Counted from the stretch's first letter, positions 1 to 10,321 are shown. The stretch is DNA of 64,000 nucleotides from Chloroflexota bacterium (GCA_026708035.1 JAPOVQ010000017.1:140289-204288); one strand, 5' to 3'. Made by a program: numbers and translations. Notes: generated by a model not told the origin, from the sequence alone.

Positions 1-831
1 AGGCTGCCTGACGGCGGTGGGCCCGAAGACGCCGAGTTGGCGCCCGTACCGCTCTATCTGCGGGCGGCCGGATACTTTCCCGACACGCCCTTCCTGCCGC
101 GCTCGCTGCCGGTATATCCGATGGAGGCGCCACCGGTGATCCGCCACGGCGACGCCACGCAACCGTATCTCTTCGTCACGGTCGACGACTGCTGGGACCC
201 GGAAATGACCAGCCGCGCCCTCGACATTGCCCGCGACGAGCGGATCAAGATCACGTTCTTTCCCGTCGGTACGGTGCTCCGGACGAACCCGGACCTCTGG
301 CGCCGGGCAATCTTCGAGGGACACTCGATCGAGAACCACACGTATTCGCATCTGCCGTTGCCTGACCTGAGCGATGGCCGCATTCGCTGGGAGCTGGACG
401 AGGCCGGACGCCAGGTCAATTCCGCATTGGGCTACGCGTACCCACAGCTGTTCATGCGGCCGCCGCTGGGTGCGGGCATTCCAGACGCGCGGAACCGCCT
501 GGTTCGAATCTCGCAGGCTGCGGGGCTCCACATTGCCATGTGGACGGTAGATTCCAAGGGATGGCACTACCCTCGCGACGGTGGTACCCGCGCGCAAGAC
601 TTCGTGCTGGGCAACCTGACCGAGAAACTTCAAACCGGGGCAGTTCTACTTCTCCACGCCCTCGCCAGCGACATTGCCGCGCTGCCCCGGCTCGCGCGCG
701 AAATCCACAGCGCGGGCCTCCAGAGCGTGAACCTGCGTGACCAGCTGCATCTCCCCGGCCAGACCATCGACAACGGCGATCCGTCGTCGACGTGCCCGGA
801 GACCCTCCCCGATGCGGCGGAGTGGTGCTGA
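1..831 (+). CDS. Polysaccharide deacetylase (NodB domain), 5' partial
   Basis: NodB-type carbohydrate esterase that would remove acetyl groups from N-acetylated envelope or extracellular polysaccharide. The frame is open to the left edge of the window, so the N-terminus is probably missing; a TTG at 37 is the first usable start inside. Metal-site motifs are in the right order: TVDDCWDP supplies the paired aspartates, HSIENHTYSH supplies the two histidines, and RPPLG is the third NodB motif. The stop lies 41 bp from the convergent copA stop. Family assignment is solid; the substrate is unknown. Confidence 0.85.
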   Translation, partial: RLPDGGGPEDAELAPVPLYLRAAGYFPDTPFLPRSLPVYPMEAPPVIRHGDATQPYLFVTVDDCWDPEMTSRALDIARDERIKITFFPVGTVLRTNPDLWRRAIFEGHSIENHTYSHLPLPDLSDGRIRWELDEAGRQVNSALGYAYPQLFMRPPLGAGIPDARNRLVRISQAAGLHIAMWTVDSKGWHYPRDGGTRAQDFVLGNLTEKLQTGAVLLLHALASDIAALPRLAREIHSAGLQSVNLRDQLHLPGQTIDNGDPSSTCPETLPDAAEWC

Positions 832-872
832 CTGGCCAGCGCGCGCGGGTGGAGACGATTGCTAACTGAGGT

Positions 873-3365
873 CTAGAACGCCCCGTCAGGCCGTCTGCGG
901 CCGCCCGCGCCGAACCGCCGCAGGCGCAGCGAGTTCCCCACCACCGACAGCGACTCCAAGGCCATCGCCAACGCGGCCAGCATCGGGTCGAGTTGCACGC
1001 CCAGCAGGGGGAAGAACGCCCCGGCGGCGAGCGGAATGACCAGAATGTTGTAGCCAAACGCCAACGCCAGGTTCTCCTTGATGGTGCGCACCGTGCGACG
1101 GCTCAGGCGAACGGCCGTCAGCACGCCGCGCAGATCGCTGCGCACCAGGGTGACGTCTCCCGCCGCCATGGCGATGTCGGCGCCCGCCCCCATGGCGATG
1201 CCCAGATCGGCCTGGGCCAGCGCCGGGGCGTCGTTGATGCCGTCGCCCGCCATCACCACCCGCGCGCCCCGCGCTTGCAGCTCGCGGACGACCGCTGCCT
1301 TGTCGTCGGGTCGCACGCGCGCGCGCACTTCGTCGATCCCACCCGCGCGCGCCACCGCCTGCGCCGTCTCCGGTCGGTCGCCGGTGAGCATCACCACTCG
1401 CAGGTCCATGCGCCGCAGCGCGGCCACCGTGTCGGCCGCCTCGGGCCGCACGGTGTCGGCCACCGCCAGCACCCCGGCCAGCTGGCCATCGATCGCCGCG
1501 TACAGCGGCGTGCGACCCTGCGCCGCCAACCTCGCGACATCGAAGTCATCGGCGTCCAGCGACACACCGGCCTGCGCCAGCAACTCCGACGTGCCGACGA
1601 TGACTGGACGTTCCTCCACGATGGCCTGCACGCCGCCGCCGGTGACCGAGTGAAACTCGTCGGCCCGTGGGACCGCGACGCCCCGAGCCCTGGCGCCGCG
1701 TACGATCGCGCGACCGAGCGGGTGTTCCGAGTCGGCCTCGGCGCCCGCCGCCAGCCGCAGCAGTTCGGCTGGCGGGATGCCGTCGTGCGGCAGCACGTCC
1801 ACCAGCTCGGGCTCGCCGTGGGTCAGCGTGCCGGTCTTGTCCAGCAACACCGTGTCGATCTTGCCCGCCGCTTCGAGCGCCTCGCCGCTGCGAATCAGCA
1901 CCCCGTGCTCGGCGCCCCGGCCCGTCCCGACCAAGATGGCCAGGGGCGTGGCCAGGCCGAGCGCGCAGGGACACGCGACCACCAGCACGGCCACGAAGCT
2001 CACCAGCGCGTGTGCCGCCCTGGGGTCGGGGCCGACCGCCGCCCACACCGCCAATGCGGCCAGCGCAATCACAATCACCGCGGGCACGAACCGCCCGGCC
2101 ACGCGATCCGCCAGCCGCTGCAGCGGCGCCTTGGTGGTCTGGGCTTGCTCCACCAGACGCACGATCTGCGCCAGCACGGACTCGCGGTCCACCGCCGTCG
2201 TGCGGATGCGGAGACGCCCCGTGGTGTTGAGCGTCGCCCCGACCACCTGGTCGCCGGCGGTTTTCTCCACCGGCACGCTCTCGCCCGTGATCAGCGATTC
2301 GTCGACCGCCGATGCGCCGTCCACGACCTCGCCGTCCACCGGGATCTTGGCGCCCGGCGAGACATGGACGATGTCGCCGACTTGCACGCTGTCCAGCGGA
2401 ACCTCGACACGCTCACCGTCGCGCTCGACCAGCGCCGTTGCCGGCCGCAGGTTCATGAGGCGCTTGATTGCGTTCGACGCCTGACCCTTGGCCCGCGCCT
2501 CGATCCAACGTCCGAGCAGCACCAGGCCGATGATGATCATGGCCGTGTCGTAGTGATGCATGGCGGCGCCGTTTTCCAGGAGCGAGGGCCAAATCGTCAG
2601 CACCAGGCTGGACCCATAGGCCGCGCTGGTGCCCACGGCGATCAAGGTGTTCATGTCGGCGCCGCCGCGGCGCAGCGCCGTCCACGTCCCCCGGTAGAAG
2701 CGCCACCCGAGCACGAACTGCACCGGCGTCGCCAGCGCCAACTGCACGACCGGGTTCGCGAATACCTCGGGCCGCCAGAGGCCCGGGATATAGGTCGCGC
2801 CCGCCCAGAGCACCAGCAGGCCCAGGCTCACGGCCGCCGCGGCCTGCCAGCCCAGCAGCCGCTGCTCGCGGCGCCGCGCGGCGTCCCATGAGCCGACCTC
2901 GCGTTCGGCGGCGCCCGCCGCCGGCGGTGCGACAAGCTCGTACCCCGCCGCCTCCACCGCGGCGGCGAGGTCGGCGAGTGTCGCCGTGCCCCGAATCGCC
3001 CGCACGTGCGCCCGCTCCGAGGCCAGGTTGACCGCCGCCTCGAGCACGCCCGGCGCCCCACGCAGGGAGTCTTCCACGCGCGACACGCACGAGGCGCAGC
3101 TCATGCCCCCGATCTGCGCGTGCATTTCGGTGGTCGGCACGTCGTATCCCGCCGCCTCCACCGCCGCCGCAAGCGCGGCGGTGTCCGTCCGGGCCGGGTC
3201 GAACTCCGCCGCGGCCGTTTCGGTGGCGAGGTTCACCGTCGCCGCCACCACCCCCTCGACACCCGACAACGCCTCTTCGACGCGCCCGACGCACGAGGCG
3301 CAGGACATCCCGTCAATCCGGAGCGTCACCTCGGTCGTCTCGCGCGCGGGCGCGGCGGTGGTCAC
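873..3365 (-). CDS. copA: Copper-exporting P1B-type ATPase CopA
   Basis: Membrane ATPase exporting Cu(I). Two N-terminal heavy-metal-associated domains carry MSCASC metal sites at residues 20-25 and 88-93. Transmembrane helices follow, then the intramembrane CPC metal site (465-467), the phosphorylation motif DKTGT (509-513) and the hinge motif GDGIND (707-712). The length of 830 residues is normal for a two-HMA CopA. The GTG start overlaps the csoR stop by 4 bp (GTGA), so the two genes are translationally coupled. CPC with CxxC domains indicates Cu(I) rather than Zn or Cd. Confidence 0.95.
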   Translation of the reverse strand: MTTAAPARETTEVTLRIDGMSCASCVGRVEEALSGVEGVVAATVNLATETAAAEFDPARTDTAALAAAVEAAGYDVPTTEMHAQIGGMSCASCVSRVEDSLRGAPGVLEAAVNLASERAHVRAIRGTATLADLAAAVEAAGYELVAPPAAGAAEREVGSWDAARRREQRLLGWQAAAAVSLGLLVLWAGATYIPGLWRPEVFANPVVQLALATPVQFVLGWRFYRGTWTALRRGGADMNTLIAVGTSAAYGSSLVLTIWPSLLENGAAMHHYDTAMIIIGLVLLGRWIEARAKGQASNAIKRLMNLRPATALVERDGERVEVPLDSVQVGDIVHVSPGAKIPVDGEVVDGASAVDESLITGESVPVEKTAGDQVVGATLNTTGRLRIRTTAVDRESVLAQIVRLVEQAQTTKAPLQRLADRVAGRFVPAVIVIALAALAVWAAVGPDPRAAHALVSFVAVLVVACPCALGLATPLAILVGTGRGAEHGVLIRSGEALEAAGKIDTVLLDKTGTLTHGEPELVDVLPHDGIPPAELLRLAAGAEADSEHPLGRAIVRGARARGVAVPRADEFHSVTGGGVQAIVEERPVIVGTSELLAQAGVSLDADDFDVARLAAQGRTPLYAAIDGQLAGVLAVADTVRPEAADTVAALRRMDLRVVMLTGDRPETAQAVARAGGIDEVRARVRPDDKAAVVRELQARGARVVMAGDGINDAPALAQADLGIAMGAGADIAMAAGDVTLVRSDLRGVLTAVRLSRRTVRTIKENLALAFGYNILVIPLAAGAFFPLLGVQLDPMLAALAMALESLSVVGNSLRLRRFGAGGRRRPDGAF

Positions 3366-3739
3366 GTCGGGCCCGCCTCCGTCGGCGCGGGCTCCGGGAC
3401 CGATCCGCCGTCGGCGAGCGCCTCGGCCACGCTCTCGAGGACCTCTCCCGTCGACGCGACACGACGCAGGTGCCCCGTTCCCTTCATGACCTCCAGCAGC
3501 TCGCGGATCACGCGCTCGCGCTCGGCGGGGTCGTCGCTGCGGATGGCGGCAGCGACGCAGGTTTGGAGGTGACGCTCGAGAATGGCGGCGTTCACCCTTT
3601 CGATGGCGCCCTGAATCGCCAGCGTCTGCTTGAGGATGTCTGTGCAGTAGGCCTCGTCCGCAATCATGCGCTCGACGCCGCGCGCGTGCCCCTCGATTGA
3701 CCTCCAGCGATTGACGAGTCGCCGCGTCGCATCGTCCAT
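3362..3739 (-). CDS. csoR: Copper-sensing repressor, CsoR family
   Basis: Small all-helical DUF156 repressor that releases its operator when Cu(I) binds. The Cys-His-Cys copper ligands are present: C in AYCTDIL, then H and C in ERHLQTC. The frame is open to a GTG at 3766, but the protein similarity begins at the ATG at 3739 (MDDATRR), and the longer start would place the N-terminus inside the operator palindrome, so 3739 is chosen. It lies first in a two-gene operon with copA, the arrangement expected for copper-induced autoregulation. Confidence 0.9.
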   Translation of the reverse strand: MDDATRRLVNRWRSIEGHARGVERMIADEAYCTDILKQTLAIQGAIERVNAAILERHLQTCVAAAIRSDDPAERERVIRELLEVMKGTGHLRRVASTGEVLESVAEALADGGSVPEPAPTEAGPT

Positions 3740-3759
3740 GGATTTGCTCTTTCTACCCC

Positions 3760-3773
3760 ACCCCACCTGGGGT
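3760..3773. promoter_or_regulatory. Probable CsoR operator
   Basis: Perfect inverted repeat ACCCCA-CC-TGGGGT, 21 bp upstream of the csoR start. G/C-tract dyads of this kind are the known CsoR recognition pattern. It sits in the divergent gap between csoR-copA and the glycosylation operon, where it could cover the csoR promoter. The match to the family motif was made by eye. Confidence 0.65.
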
Positions 3774-3965
3774 GCATCTCAAACCTACGACATAGAGGCG
3801 TCCGGGGCAATGGGCGCCACTTCGCGAAGTCTGTGGGACAGCCGGTCGTGGGACGCGGGGCCGTTGCCGCGCGGCCTGGCGACCGACCACGTGCGGTCGC
3901 TTGTAGCGCGTCGGATAGAGCCCGGCGGCGGCCCGTCCGCCGGACGGCTGACCGGCGGTGGGCGC

Positions 3966-6215
3966 GTGGCTATCCTTGACGCGCGGCGCGAGGCGTGCGC
4001 CGGTGCACGGAGGGCCGGACCGATCGATCAGGCGCTCTGGCTGCTTGCACTGGTCGCGTTCGCCGTGCTCGGGGTGCCCTGGGCGCGCCTGGCCTTCGGA
4101 CGGCTGACCACCCGCGGCCTCGCGCTCGCCGCGCCCCTCGGGTTCTTCCTGTTTCACTACGTCGCCTGGCTCGGGCTGTTCACCGGCTGGTTCCGCAACG
4201 GCACGACCTACGCCTGGGCCGCGCTCGCGGTCTTCGCGGCCGCGACGGCGGCGCTGGCCTGGCTCATGCGGGCGGACCTGCGCGAGCTTTGGCCGCGCCG
4301 GCGCCTCTGGGTCTGGGGCATGGCGGCGCTCCTCGTCGCCTACGGCGTCGGCGTGGGGATGCGCTGGCTCAATCCCGAGATCGCCGGCACCGAAAAGCCC
4401 ATGGACCTGGCACTGCTCAGCGCCACCATGCGCAGCCCGGACTTCCCACCGCTCGACCCGTGGTTTGCGGGCGAGACGATCAACTACTACTACCTGGGCT
4501 ACTCGATGGGCGGCGCCCTGGCGCACCTGGCGGGTGCGTCGCCCGCCGTGGCCTACAACACCTACCTCGCCACGCTGCTGGCATTGCTCGTCGTGGGCGT
4601 CGGCTCGGCGGGCTACGACCTGGCCGCGATGCTCGGCGCCGGGCCGCGGCGCGCGCTGCGGGCGGCGGTTGGGTCGGTGCTCGTCGGAGTCGTCGCCGGC
4701 AACTTGGCCATCACGCGCGCCGTGGTGACCGAGGAGTTTCGCGGCCAGACCGGCTTCTGGCCGGGCATTGGGTGGAACGCTTCACGCGTCATCGAGCGGC
4801 AGCCGGTCGATGGCGTGGCTGACAAGACGATCAACGAGTTCCCGGCCTTCTCCTTCATTCTCGGCGATCTGCACCCTCACGTGATGGCGCTGCCATTTGC
4901 CGTGATGGCCGCCGGCCTCGCGTTGCAAGGCATTGCGGTCTGGTGGCGGCCCGGCGCCGACAGGAGCTGGACGCCGTGGGCAGGCTCGCTGCTCGCGGGA
5001 CTCTTGGTCGGCGGCCTCTACGGGCTGAATGCGTGGGACCTGCCGACCTATGGGGTCCTCGTCATCGGCGCGGCCTTCCTGGCGCACCTTGGCGGGCCGG
5101 GGACGCGCGCCTGGGGCCGGCTGCTGGTCCACGCCGCATTGATCGTCGTGGCGGCGGCCGTCGCCTGGCTGCCCTACAGCCTGAACGTCACCCTGCTCAG
5201 CGAGGGACTGGGGGTGGTGCCCACGCGCACGCTAGCGCTGCACTTCCTGCAGGTGTTCGGTCTGCTGGGCTTGCTCGCCGTGGCGGGGCTGGTCGCGCTG
5301 CTGGCGGACGGCTCGCGGTCGACGCGCGTCTGGCTCGGCGTGAGCGCGGCCGTCGCGGCACTGGCCGTGCTGGTCACCGGCGGGGAAATCGCGGGCGTCC
5401 TCCTCGTCGTGCTGGTCCTGGCGGTGGCGGCGATGGGGCGCCCGCAAGCCGCGCCGGGACCGTTCGCCCTTGGCCTTCTGGTGGCGGCCGCGTTCGGCCT
5501 GATGCTGGTGGTCGAGCTGGTCCACGTGGACGACTTCTTCGGACCGCCCTATGTCCGCATGAACACCGTGTTCAAGGTGCACTACCAGGCATGGGCCTTG
5601 CTGGCGATTGCCGCGGGTCCGGCGCTCCTCGTAACCTGGCGCAAGCTTTCCGACGCCGGCGGCCCGGGGTGGGCGGTGGCCCGCGCCGGTTATGCCAGCG
5701 TGGTCGCGGTGCTGCTGGTGCTGGCGTTGAGCTACTCCGCGGTCGCCCTGCGCGACAAGGCGGCCGACAGCAAGGTCAGCGGCACGATTGACGGGCTGGC
5801 GCAAGCCGAGCGGCTGCACGCCGACGATCTGGCAGCGGCGCGCTGGCTGGCGCGAAACGCGGGGGACGCGGCCGTCGTTCTGGAAGCGCCGGGTACTCCG
5901 TACAGTGAGATGTCACGCATCGCCACGTGGTCGGGTGTGCCGACCGTGATCGGCTGGACGCAACATGAGCAGCTATGGCGCGGGAGCATTCCCGAGATCG
6001 GCGAGCGCGCCGACGCCGTTGACCGAATCTATGCGGCGGCGGATGCCGCGGAAGCCCTGCGACTCATGCGCCGCTACGGCGTGACGCACGTGGTGTTCGG
6101 CCGCATCGAGCGGGCCCGCTACGACGCAACCGCGGCATCTCGCCTGCGCGCCTACCTCGAGCCCGTGGCGCAGTTTGGCGGCACAACCGTCTTCGCGGTG
6201 CCGGCCAATCCATGA
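3966..6215 (+). CDS. DUF2298 (Chlor_Arch_YYY) multi-spanning membrane protein
   Basis: Large hydrophobic protein of the DUF2298 family, known mainly from Chloroflexota and Archaea and presumed to be a GT-C-like glycosyltransferase or an envelope glycan assembly factor. The diagnostic motif NYYYLGYSMGG starts at residue 173, and an HPH motif follows in FILGDLHPHVMALP. About 12-14 hydrophobic segments precede a soluble C-terminal domain. The frame is open upstream to 3666 without coding character, so the GTG at 3966 is preferred; this start is uncertain. The stop overlaps the next ATG (ATGA). The biochemical role is inferred. Confidence 0.8.
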   Translation: MAILDARREACAGARRAGPIDQALWLLALVAFAVLGVPWARLAFGRLTTRGLALAAPLGFFLFHYVAWLGLFTGWFRNGTTYAWAALAVFAAATAALAWLMRADLRELWPRRRLWVWGMAALLVAYGVGVGMRWLNPEIAGTEKPMDLALLSATMRSPDFPPLDPWFAGETINYYYLGYSMGGALAHLAGASPAVAYNTYLATLLALLVVGVGSAGYDLAAMLGAGPRRALRAAVGSVLVGVVAGNLAITRAVVTEEFRGQTGFWPGIGWNASRVIERQPVDGVADKTINEFPAFSFILGDLHPHVMALPFAVMAAGLALQGIAVWWRPGADRSWTPWAGSLLAGLLVGGLYGLNAWDLPTYGVLVIGAAFLAHLGGPGTRAWGRLLVHAALIVVAAAVAWLPYSLNVTLLSEGLGVVPTRTLALHFLQVFGLLGLLAVAGLVALLADGSRSTRVWLGVSAAVAALAVLVTGGEIAGVLLVVLVLAVAAMGRPQAAPGPFALGLLVAAAFGLMLVVELVHVDDFFGPPYVRMNTVFKVHYQAWALLAIAAGPALLVTWRKLSDAGGPGWAVARAGYASVVAVLLVLALSYSAVALRDKAADSKVSGTIDGLAQAERLHADDLAAARWLARNAGDAAVVLEAPGTPYSEMSRIATWSGVPTVIGWTQHEQLWRGSIPEIGERADAVDRIYAAADAAEALRLMRRYGVTHVVFGRIERARYDATAASRLRAYLEPVAQFGGTTVFAVPANP

Positions 6216-7945
6216 TCAGCGAGCAGACCGGTCAGGTTGGCAGATCGGACGAAATCCGCGCCTGGCTGGCGGGTCCCGCGGGCTTCGGGCTGAGCCGCGG
6301 CGAGGTGCTGCTGTACCTCGCGATCCTGGCGCTGGCAGCCGGACTGCGCTTCTACGACCTCGGCGACCGGACCTTCCACCACGACGAGGCCATTCACGCC
6401 AAGGAATCCGTGGAGATGATCCGCGGCAAGCAGTACCGCTACGACCCCGCCTACCACGGGCCCCTGCTGTATTTCACCAACACGCTGTTCTTCATGGCGG
6501 TTGGCCACGACGACGTCACGGCGCGCGTGATCCCGGCCCTGGTCGGCGTGGCGACGGTGGCGGCGCTTGTCCTGCTGCGCCCCGAGTTGGGCCGCATCGG
6601 CACGCCGCTGGCCATGACCGCCATGACGCTCTCGACGGCGTTCCTGTACTACTCGCGGTTCGTTCGCAACGACATCTACGTCGCGCTGTTCACGCTCGTG
6701 CTCGTCGGGGCGCTAGTGCGCTACATGTCCCAGCCGCGCCGTCGCTGGATTTATATCGCCTGGGTCGCGCTGGGGCTCTCATTTGTGACCAAGGAAAACA
6801 CCTATATCCACGGCGTGCTGCTGGTCGGGCTGCTGGCCGCATTCGGCCTCGTGGCGTGGGCCGCGGCGCGCCGCCCGTCGCGCAAGTCCGCGCCGGTGGT
6901 GGGCACGATTCACTCGGCCATGACCCACCTGCGCCGCGACGCCGAGCACCTCGTCTACGGCTTCCTCGTGTTCGTGCTCATCGCGTTCCTCTTCTACACC
7001 TCGTTTCTGACCAACCTCACCGGGTTTCGCGACGCCTTCGTCGACTCGGTGGACTATTGGGCCGCGGTCCACGAGTCCGAGCGCGTCAACCAGCCGTGGT
7101 TCTACTACCCGATGTTTCTCCTGGTCTACGAGCCGTTCGCGTTGCTCGTGGGCGCGTTCGCGCTTACCCGCCTGACCACGGCCCGCACGCCGCTGCCGTG
7201 GATCCTGGTCCTGTGGGGCGTGGTCGGCATGGGCATCTACTCGACGCTCGGCGAGAAGGCCCCCTGGCTGGTGCTCCACGTGATGTGGCCCTTCCTGGTG
7301 CTGGCGAGTTGGTACGCCGGACGGCGACTGGAATCGGGCCAGCCGGCCATGCTGCGCGCCGCCATGGCCGTGTTGGTAGTTGGGCTATTCGCCTGGACCG
7401 TGCGCTTCGGCGTGCCGACCACCTACGAACGCGGAGACGTGCCCATTGACTTTGTCATGTATGTGCAGACCTCACCGGACGCGCTGAAGGGCGTCGCCGC
7501 AATCGAGGCCTCCGGCCAGGCCACCGGGGAGGCCAACCACGTGCGGGCGGTGGTTGAAAACGAGTTCGCCTGGCCGCTGGCGTGGTACTTGCGGAACTAC
7601 CCGAACATTGCCTATGAGAAAGAGGTGACCTTGGAGCAGGCGCTCAGCTCGCAAGTCGTGCTATTGAAGAAAGAGACGTCGGCGCGGCTGCGCCTGGATA
7701 CCCACGGATATTCCTCGGAGGTCCTGCCGCTGCGGCGCTGGTTCCCCGAGTTCGCCTACCGCGGCTGGACGCTTGGGTTTCTGGGCAAGTTCTTCAACGA
7801 TCCCAAGGCCCGCGATACCTTTTGGGATTGGCTCGTTCGGAGAGAGCGGACGCCAGTGCCCATCGGCAGCTTTGACTACGTGTTGCACATCCGCGACGAC
7901 ATGGACATGCAGACCGTCCAGCCCGTCGGCGAGGCGCTCAAGTGA
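6212..7945 (+). CDS. Agl23-like GT-C membrane protein (TIGR03663 family)
   Basis: Matches the flippase-activity-associated family named after archaeal Agl23, relatives of dolichol-phosphate-mannose-type glycosyltransferases. An N-terminal helix is followed by FHHDEAIHA (acidic pair D58/E59), the position where GT-C enzymes bind metal and lipid-phosphate sugar donor. About ten further hydrophobic segments lead to a soluble C-terminal region. ATGA overlap with the upstream gene and GTGA overlap with the downstream gene make a tight three-gene operon. It probably transfers or translocates a lipid-linked sugar; the acceptor is unknown. Confidence 0.8.
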   Translation: MISEQTGQVGRSDEIRAWLAGPAGFGLSRGEVLLYLAILALAAGLRFYDLGDRTFHHDEAIHAKESVEMIRGKQYRYDPAYHGPLLYFTNTLFFMAVGHDDVTARVIPALVGVATVAALVLLRPELGRIGTPLAMTAMTLSTAFLYYSRFVRNDIYVALFTLVLVGALVRYMSQPRRRWIYIAWVALGLSFVTKENTYIHGVLLVGLLAAFGLVAWAAARRPSRKSAPVVGTIHSAMTHLRRDAEHLVYGFLVFVLIAFLFYTSFLTNLTGFRDAFVDSVDYWAAVHESERVNQPWFYYPMFLLVYEPFALLVGAFALTRLTTARTPLPWILVLWGVVGMGIYSTLGEKAPWLVLHVMWPFLVLASWYAGRRLESGQPAMLRAAMAVLVVGLFAWTVRFGVPTTYERGDVPIDFVMYVQTSPDALKGVAAIEASGQATGEANHVRAVVENEFAWPLAWYLRNYPNIAYEKEVTLEQALSSQVVLLKKETSARLRLDTHGYSSEVLPLRRWFPEFAYRGWTLGFLGKFFNDPKARDTFWDWLVRRERTPVPIGSFDYVLHIRDDMDMQTVQPVGEALK

Positions 7946-9267
7946 AGATTGCCATCGTCGGAGCCGGCATCACCGGGCTCACCCTGGCCTACCTGCTCCG
8001 AAAACGCGGGCATGCGGTGGAGGTGTTCGAAGCCGGCGGCGCGCCCGGCGGTGAGCTGGCGACGGTCGAGGTCGGCGGTGAGCCCATCGAGCGCTTCTAT
8101 CACCACCTGTTCACCCACGACCGGTTCATGATCGGGCTGTGCGAGGAGCTCGGCATTGCGGATCGGCTGGATTGGCACGAACCGCTGATGGGCTTCTACG
8201 CGGGCGGGCGGGTGCATCCCTTCACCTCACCGCTCGATCTGCTGCGCTTTGGACACTTGTCGCTGCCGGCCCGCGTACGGCTCGGCTTTGGAACCGTCCT
8301 CCTGCAGCGCCGCCGCAGCTACGCCGCGTTCGAGGACCGGACGGCAGCCGAGGTGATGCCGCGCTACACCGGGCGCGAAGCCTTCGAGAAAATATTCCGA
8401 CCGCTCCTGGAGGCCAAGTTCGAGCGTCACTGGGAAGGCGTGTCCATGGCCTGGATGTGGGCCCGGCTGATGTCGCGCGCCCGCACCCGCACGCCCGATA
8501 AGCGGCGCGAGCGCCTGGGCTACTTTCGCGGCGGATTCCGCGTGGTGGTGGATGCGTTGGCGCGCACGATCACCGAACGCGGGGCGGCGCTGCATCTGCG
8601 CTCGCCGGTCCAGGAGGTCACCATTGGATCGCCCGGGGCGCCCGCGCTGCGCGTCGGCGGGCAGGCGGTCGACGCCGACGCCGTGGTGGCGACCGTGGGC
8701 CTGCCGATCATCCGGCGCATCCTGCCCGAGGAGCGGCGCGACTTCACCAACTCCCTGGCGGCCACGAACTACGTCGGCGCCTGCGTGGTGCTGATGGAGA
8801 TAGAGCGCCAGCTTTCGGAGTACTACTGGACCAACATCGGCGACCGCAGCCTTCCCTTCGCCGGGCTGATCGAGCACACCAACATGGTCGAGCGCGAGCG
8901 CTACGGCGGCCAGCGGCTGCTCTACGTCAGCAACTACCTGCCGCCCGAGCACGAGTTTTTTCACATCGACGACGACGCCCTGATCGACCGGTTCGTCGAG
9001 CCGATTCAACGAGTCTTCCCGCGCTTCGCCCGCGAGCAGATCGGGCGCTCCTGGATCTCGCGTGATCCCGTGGCGCAGCCGGTGATCGCCGCCGGCTACC
9101 AGCGACGCAAACCGGCCTATCGCTCACCCATCCCCGGCTTCTACATCTGCAACACGTCGCAGATCTATCCCGAGGACCGGGGCACCAACTACAACGTGCG
9201 CATCGCCCGCGAGTGCCTGGAGGTACTCGACGGCGACGCGTCCGAGCTGACGCGCCGCCAGCCCTAG
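7942..9267 (+). CDS. FAD/NAD(P)-dependent oxidoreductase, amine-oxidase/desaturase type
   Basis: Rossmann FAD-binding N-terminus (KIAIVGAGITG, residues 2-12) followed by the GG motif region APGGEL, as in amine oxidases, phytoene desaturases and UDP-galactopyranose-mutase-like flavoproteins. The length of 441 residues fits. The FAD C-terminal signature PIPGFYICN...EDRGTNYN is visible. The GTG start overlaps the preceding stop, making this the third member of the envelope glycosylation operon. That suggests a sugar- or isoprenoid-modifying flavoenzyme rather than a degradative amine oxidase. The substrate cannot be read from the sequence. Confidence 0.8.
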   Translation: MKIAIVGAGITGLTLAYLLRKRGHAVEVFEAGGAPGGELATVEVGGEPIERFYHHLFTHDRFMIGLCEELGIADRLDWHEPLMGFYAGGRVHPFTSPLDLLRFGHLSLPARVRLGFGTVLLQRRRSYAAFEDRTAAEVMPRYTGREAFEKIFRPLLEAKFERHWEGVSMAWMWARLMSRARTRTPDKRRERLGYFRGGFRVVVDALARTITERGAALHLRSPVQEVTIGSPGAPALRVGGQAVDADAVVATVGLPIIRRILPEERRDFTNSLAATNYVGACVVLMEIERQLSEYYWTNIGDRSLPFAGLIEHTNMVERERYGGQRLLYVSNYLPPEHEFFHIDDDALIDRFVEPIQRVFPRFAREQIGRSWISRDPVAQPVIAAGYQRRKPAYRSPIPGFYICNTSQIYPEDRGTNYNVRIARECLEVLDGDASELTRRQP

Positions 9268-9276
9268 ACGCGGGAT

Positions 9277-9541
9277 GTAGGGGCGCCCCTAGTGGGCGCC
9301 CGCCCGACCCACCGGGCCTCTCGTCAAGGGTAGGGGCGGGTTTCAAACCCGCCCGTCCGCCCGGCCTAGTCTCCCTTGATGAAACCCTTGCGCAACCCGC
9401 CCCCTTGAGACCGGACAGCCGGTCCGGTCCCCTCTCCCCTGATGGGAGAGGGATAGGGTGAGGGTGATCCGGCGCGTGGGCGTGGCATGTCGACCACCTG
9501 CTCAAAGGCCTCCTGATGGGAGAGGACTGAGGTGAGGGTGA
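9277..9541. repeat. Cluster of intergenic palindromic repeats
   Basis: The gap between the FAD gene and comB holds one copy of the GTAGGGGCGCCCCTAGTGGG repeat (9277-9302), one GGCGGGTTTCAAACCCGCC palindrome (9330-9355), and two copies of a CCCTCTCCC...GGGAGAGGG...GGTGAGGGTGA element (9430-9467 and, degenerate, 9510-9541). All recur elsewhere in the window. They can fold as hairpins and may end the two converging transcripts. No gene is seen here. Confidence 0.75.
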
Positions 9542-9556
9542 ACGGCGCTTGAAGCC

Positions 9557-10321
9557 TCACCCATCCTCCAGCAGCCGCAGGCGACCCTCGCCACCCAACT
9601 CCGGCACCGCCGACGAAGCGTCCAGCACCGCGCAATAGGGGACATCCTCTACCAATCCCACGCCGGCCAGCGCCTGCGCGCTCTGGGACTCCGCCAGCGC
9701 CGCCCCCGCGTCCGGCTGCGCCTGCGCCACCCGCAGCGCCACGATCGCCGTCTCGTCGAGCTCGACCTCCGGCTGAAGTTCGAGGATGCGCGCCACGATG
9801 GCCCCCGCCGTGTAGACATCGTCCAGCGCCAGCGTCCCTTCCTTGCCGGCGCACACCACCGTCATTGATCCGCCCGCTCCCGCTTCTTCCAACAGGCGTC
9901 GCGCAATGGCGTCTCGGTTGCGCAGCGCGCCCACGAATGTCTTTCGCGCCGCCGACCAGCGCCGCAGGGCATTGGTGCCGTTGGTGGTGACGAAGACCGC
10001 TCGCCGGCCCGCGTATTCGCCAGCGGCCACTTCTCGCGGCGAGTTGCCGAAGTTGTAGCCCTCGGGCCGAAGTCCGCCCTCTTCGCCACCGAGCAGCACG
10101 CCGGACCCCAAGCGTGGCGCCGCCGCGCGGGCCGCCGCATGATCGGCTGCCAGCCAGACCTCGGGATCGCCGGACCCGGCCAGCTCGACGAGCGTGGTGG
10201 AGGCGCGAATCACGTCGACCACCGCGCACACGTCGACCGGATCGGGCTCGATGACCTCCGGCAGCAATGCCACGCGCAGCCGCGCCGCGGTGGAGGCGGG
10301 GCTACTCATCGGCGGTGCCAA
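9557..10321 (-). CDS. comB: 2-phosphosulfolactate phosphatase family protein
   Basis: ComB-family Mg-dependent phosphatase. Family landmarks are VVDVIRASTT near the N-terminus, the glycine-rich LLGGEEGGLRPEGYNFGNSP segment and VFVTTNGTNALR. In methanogens ComB makes sulfolactate for coenzyme M; bacterial members are thought to act in sulfolactate metabolism or on related phospho-acids. No comA, comC or sulfolactate genes adjoin it, so the substrate is open. The gene is apparently monocistronic, converging on the repeat cluster. An in-frame ATG at 10309 is an alternative start. Confidence 0.85.
   Translation of the reverse strand: MAPPMSSPASTAARLRVALLPEVIEPDPVDVCAVVDVIRASTTLVELAGSGDPEVWLAADHAAARAAAPRLGSGVLLGGEEGGLRPEGYNFGNSPREVAAGEYAGRRAVFVTTNGTNALRRWSAARKTFVGALRNRDAIARRLLEEAGAGGSMTVVCAGKEGTLALDDVYTAGAIVARILELQPEVELDETAIVALRVAQAQPDAGAALAESQSAQALAGVGLVEDVPYCAVLDASSAVPELGGEGRLRLLEDG

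Noticed and set aside
491..520. GGTTCGAATC resembling a tRNA T-loop
   Set aside because: Lies inside the deacetylase coding frame and no acceptor or anticodon arms are found around it.
993..2891. Long plus-strand open frame opposite copA
   Set aside because: It is a shadow of the strongly conserved copA; its translation is Arg/His/Gln-rich with no domain.
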